6,117 bases of DNA from Solirubrobacterales bacterium (GTDB lineage: Bacteria; Actinomycetota; Thermoleophilia; Solirubrobacterales; Solirubrobacteraceae), in the NCBI GenBank assembly GCA_013813955.1, contig JACCQW010000460.1, positions 1-6,117 of the forward strand, written 5' to 3'. The position numbers were made by a program, and so were the translations under genes. Under the pieces are notes generated by a model, which saw only the letters and a list, made by a program, of their open reading frames with translations, was not told the DNA's origin and ran no database searches. Shown piece after piece: positions 5,726 through 6,117 of this stretch. The stretch's first letter is position 1. Every line of letters begins with the position of its first letter.

Positions 5726-6117
5726 ATGCGAGTACGTGCAGGAGAAGCGCAGGACAACCGCAGGACAATCCTGATGGTGGCGACTGCGGTCGCCGCCACG
5801 ATGCTCGCGCTGGCGTCCGTCGCGTATGCGTGCACTGTCGTCGCCACCGTCGACCTCGACAAGGCCGCCGCCACTCCAGGCGCCCAGGTCAACGGCACGG
5901 GCAAGGGCTTCTCGCAGAGCCCCCTGAGCAGCTCGGTCGACGTGCACTTCAACTCGCTCGACGGAAACGTGGTGTGGTCCGGCCGTGCGGCCTCCACTGG
6001 CCAGGTCGCCTTCTCCTTCAAGGTCCCCGAGGGCATGGCGCCCGGTCAGTACACGATCGTGGCGACCCAGCGCGACGCGCAGGGCCGGGCCGAGTCCGGC
6101 ACGCCGGCGCGCTCGAC
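5726..6117 (+). CDS. Secreted protein with N-terminal signal peptide, 5' part only
   Basis: The reading frame is open from ATG at 5726 to the right edge (130 complete codons, no stop), so the C-terminus is missing. GGGAGG lies six bases before the ATG. The protein has a basic start, a hydrophobic core at about residues 15-32, and 'SVAYAC' at 31-36, so signal peptidase I would cut after AYA, leaving Cys36 first. It is not a good lipobox because positions -3 and -2 are A and Y. The mature part is rich in Val, Ser, Gly and Thr and looks like a small beta-sandwich: 'ATPGAQVNGTGKGF' (49-62), 'VVWSGRAASTGQVAFSF' (85-101), 'VPEGMAPGQYTIVAT' (103-117), 'SGTPARS' (124-130). The rhythm resembles IPT/TIG or Big-like extracellular domains, and I recall similar proteins from Thermoleophilia genomes. 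Function unknown. It is transcribed away from the lux-like operon and shares the 154-bp intergenic region with it; nothing else links the two. Confidence 0.85.
   Translation, partial: MRVRAGEAQDNRRTILMVATAVAATMLALASVAYACTVVATVDLDKAAATPGAQVNGTGKGFSQSPLSSSVDVHFNSLDGNVVWSGRAASTGQVAFSFKVPEGMAPGQYTIVATQRDAQGRAESGTPARS

Noticed and set aside
5623..6036. Minus-strand frame of 137 codons opposite the secreted-protein gene
   Set aside because: The plus strand has a ribosome site, a signal peptide and a sensible domain; the minus frame has no recognisable features and occupies the promoter region.

Overview
The window is very GC-rich. It holds a tightly packed minus-strand operon of at least six genes, plus the start of one divergent plus-strand gene. 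The secreted protein on the plus strand (signal peptide ending in AYA-C, a short beta-rich domain, a 'GTPAR'-like segment) resembles secreted proteins I associate with high-GC Actinobacteria of the Thermoleophilia/Solirubrobacterales type. That taxonomic guess comes from memory of the style only.

The operon reads leftward from about 5571 to beyond position 1. In transcription order it encodes a LuxE-like acyl-protein synthetase (5571-4396), a LuxD-like acyl transferase (4399-3446), a LuxC-like acyl-CoA/acyl-protein reductase (3449-1968), an unrecognised 220-residue helical protein that may have a ferritin-like fold (1975-1313), a luciferase-like (LLM) flavin monooxygenase (1316-240), and the first 80 codons of an MMPL-family membrane transporter (240-1, cut by the window edge). 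Every junction overlaps, by 4, 4, 8, 4 and 1 nt, so the genes are almost certainly co-transcribed and translationally coupled. The right part (5572-5725) is a divergent intergenic region. It holds a candidate leaderless promoter for the operon, a candidate -10 for the plus-strand gene, and three copies of the 7-mer CTAGATG (two direct, one inverted). After it comes the 5' part of a secreted-protein gene that runs off the right edge.

The main point is that LuxC, LuxD and LuxE together form the fatty-acid reductase of bacterial luminescence. LuxD releases a fatty acid from an acyl thioester, LuxE activates it with ATP and becomes acylated, and LuxC reduces the acyl group with NADPH to a long-chain aldehyde. 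Here the complete set, in the order E-D-C, is joined to a single LLM monooxygenase rather than a luxA/luxB pair, to an unknown helical protein, and to a lipid-type exporter. A reasonable reading is a fatty-aldehyde pathway: aldehyde is made by CDE, then oxidised or otherwise changed by the LLM enzyme and/or the helical protein, with a lipid product exported by the MMPL protein. Whether the system emits light, makes a lipid, or does something else cannot be told from sequence. The enzyme families of E, D, C and LLM are clear; the pathway is inference.
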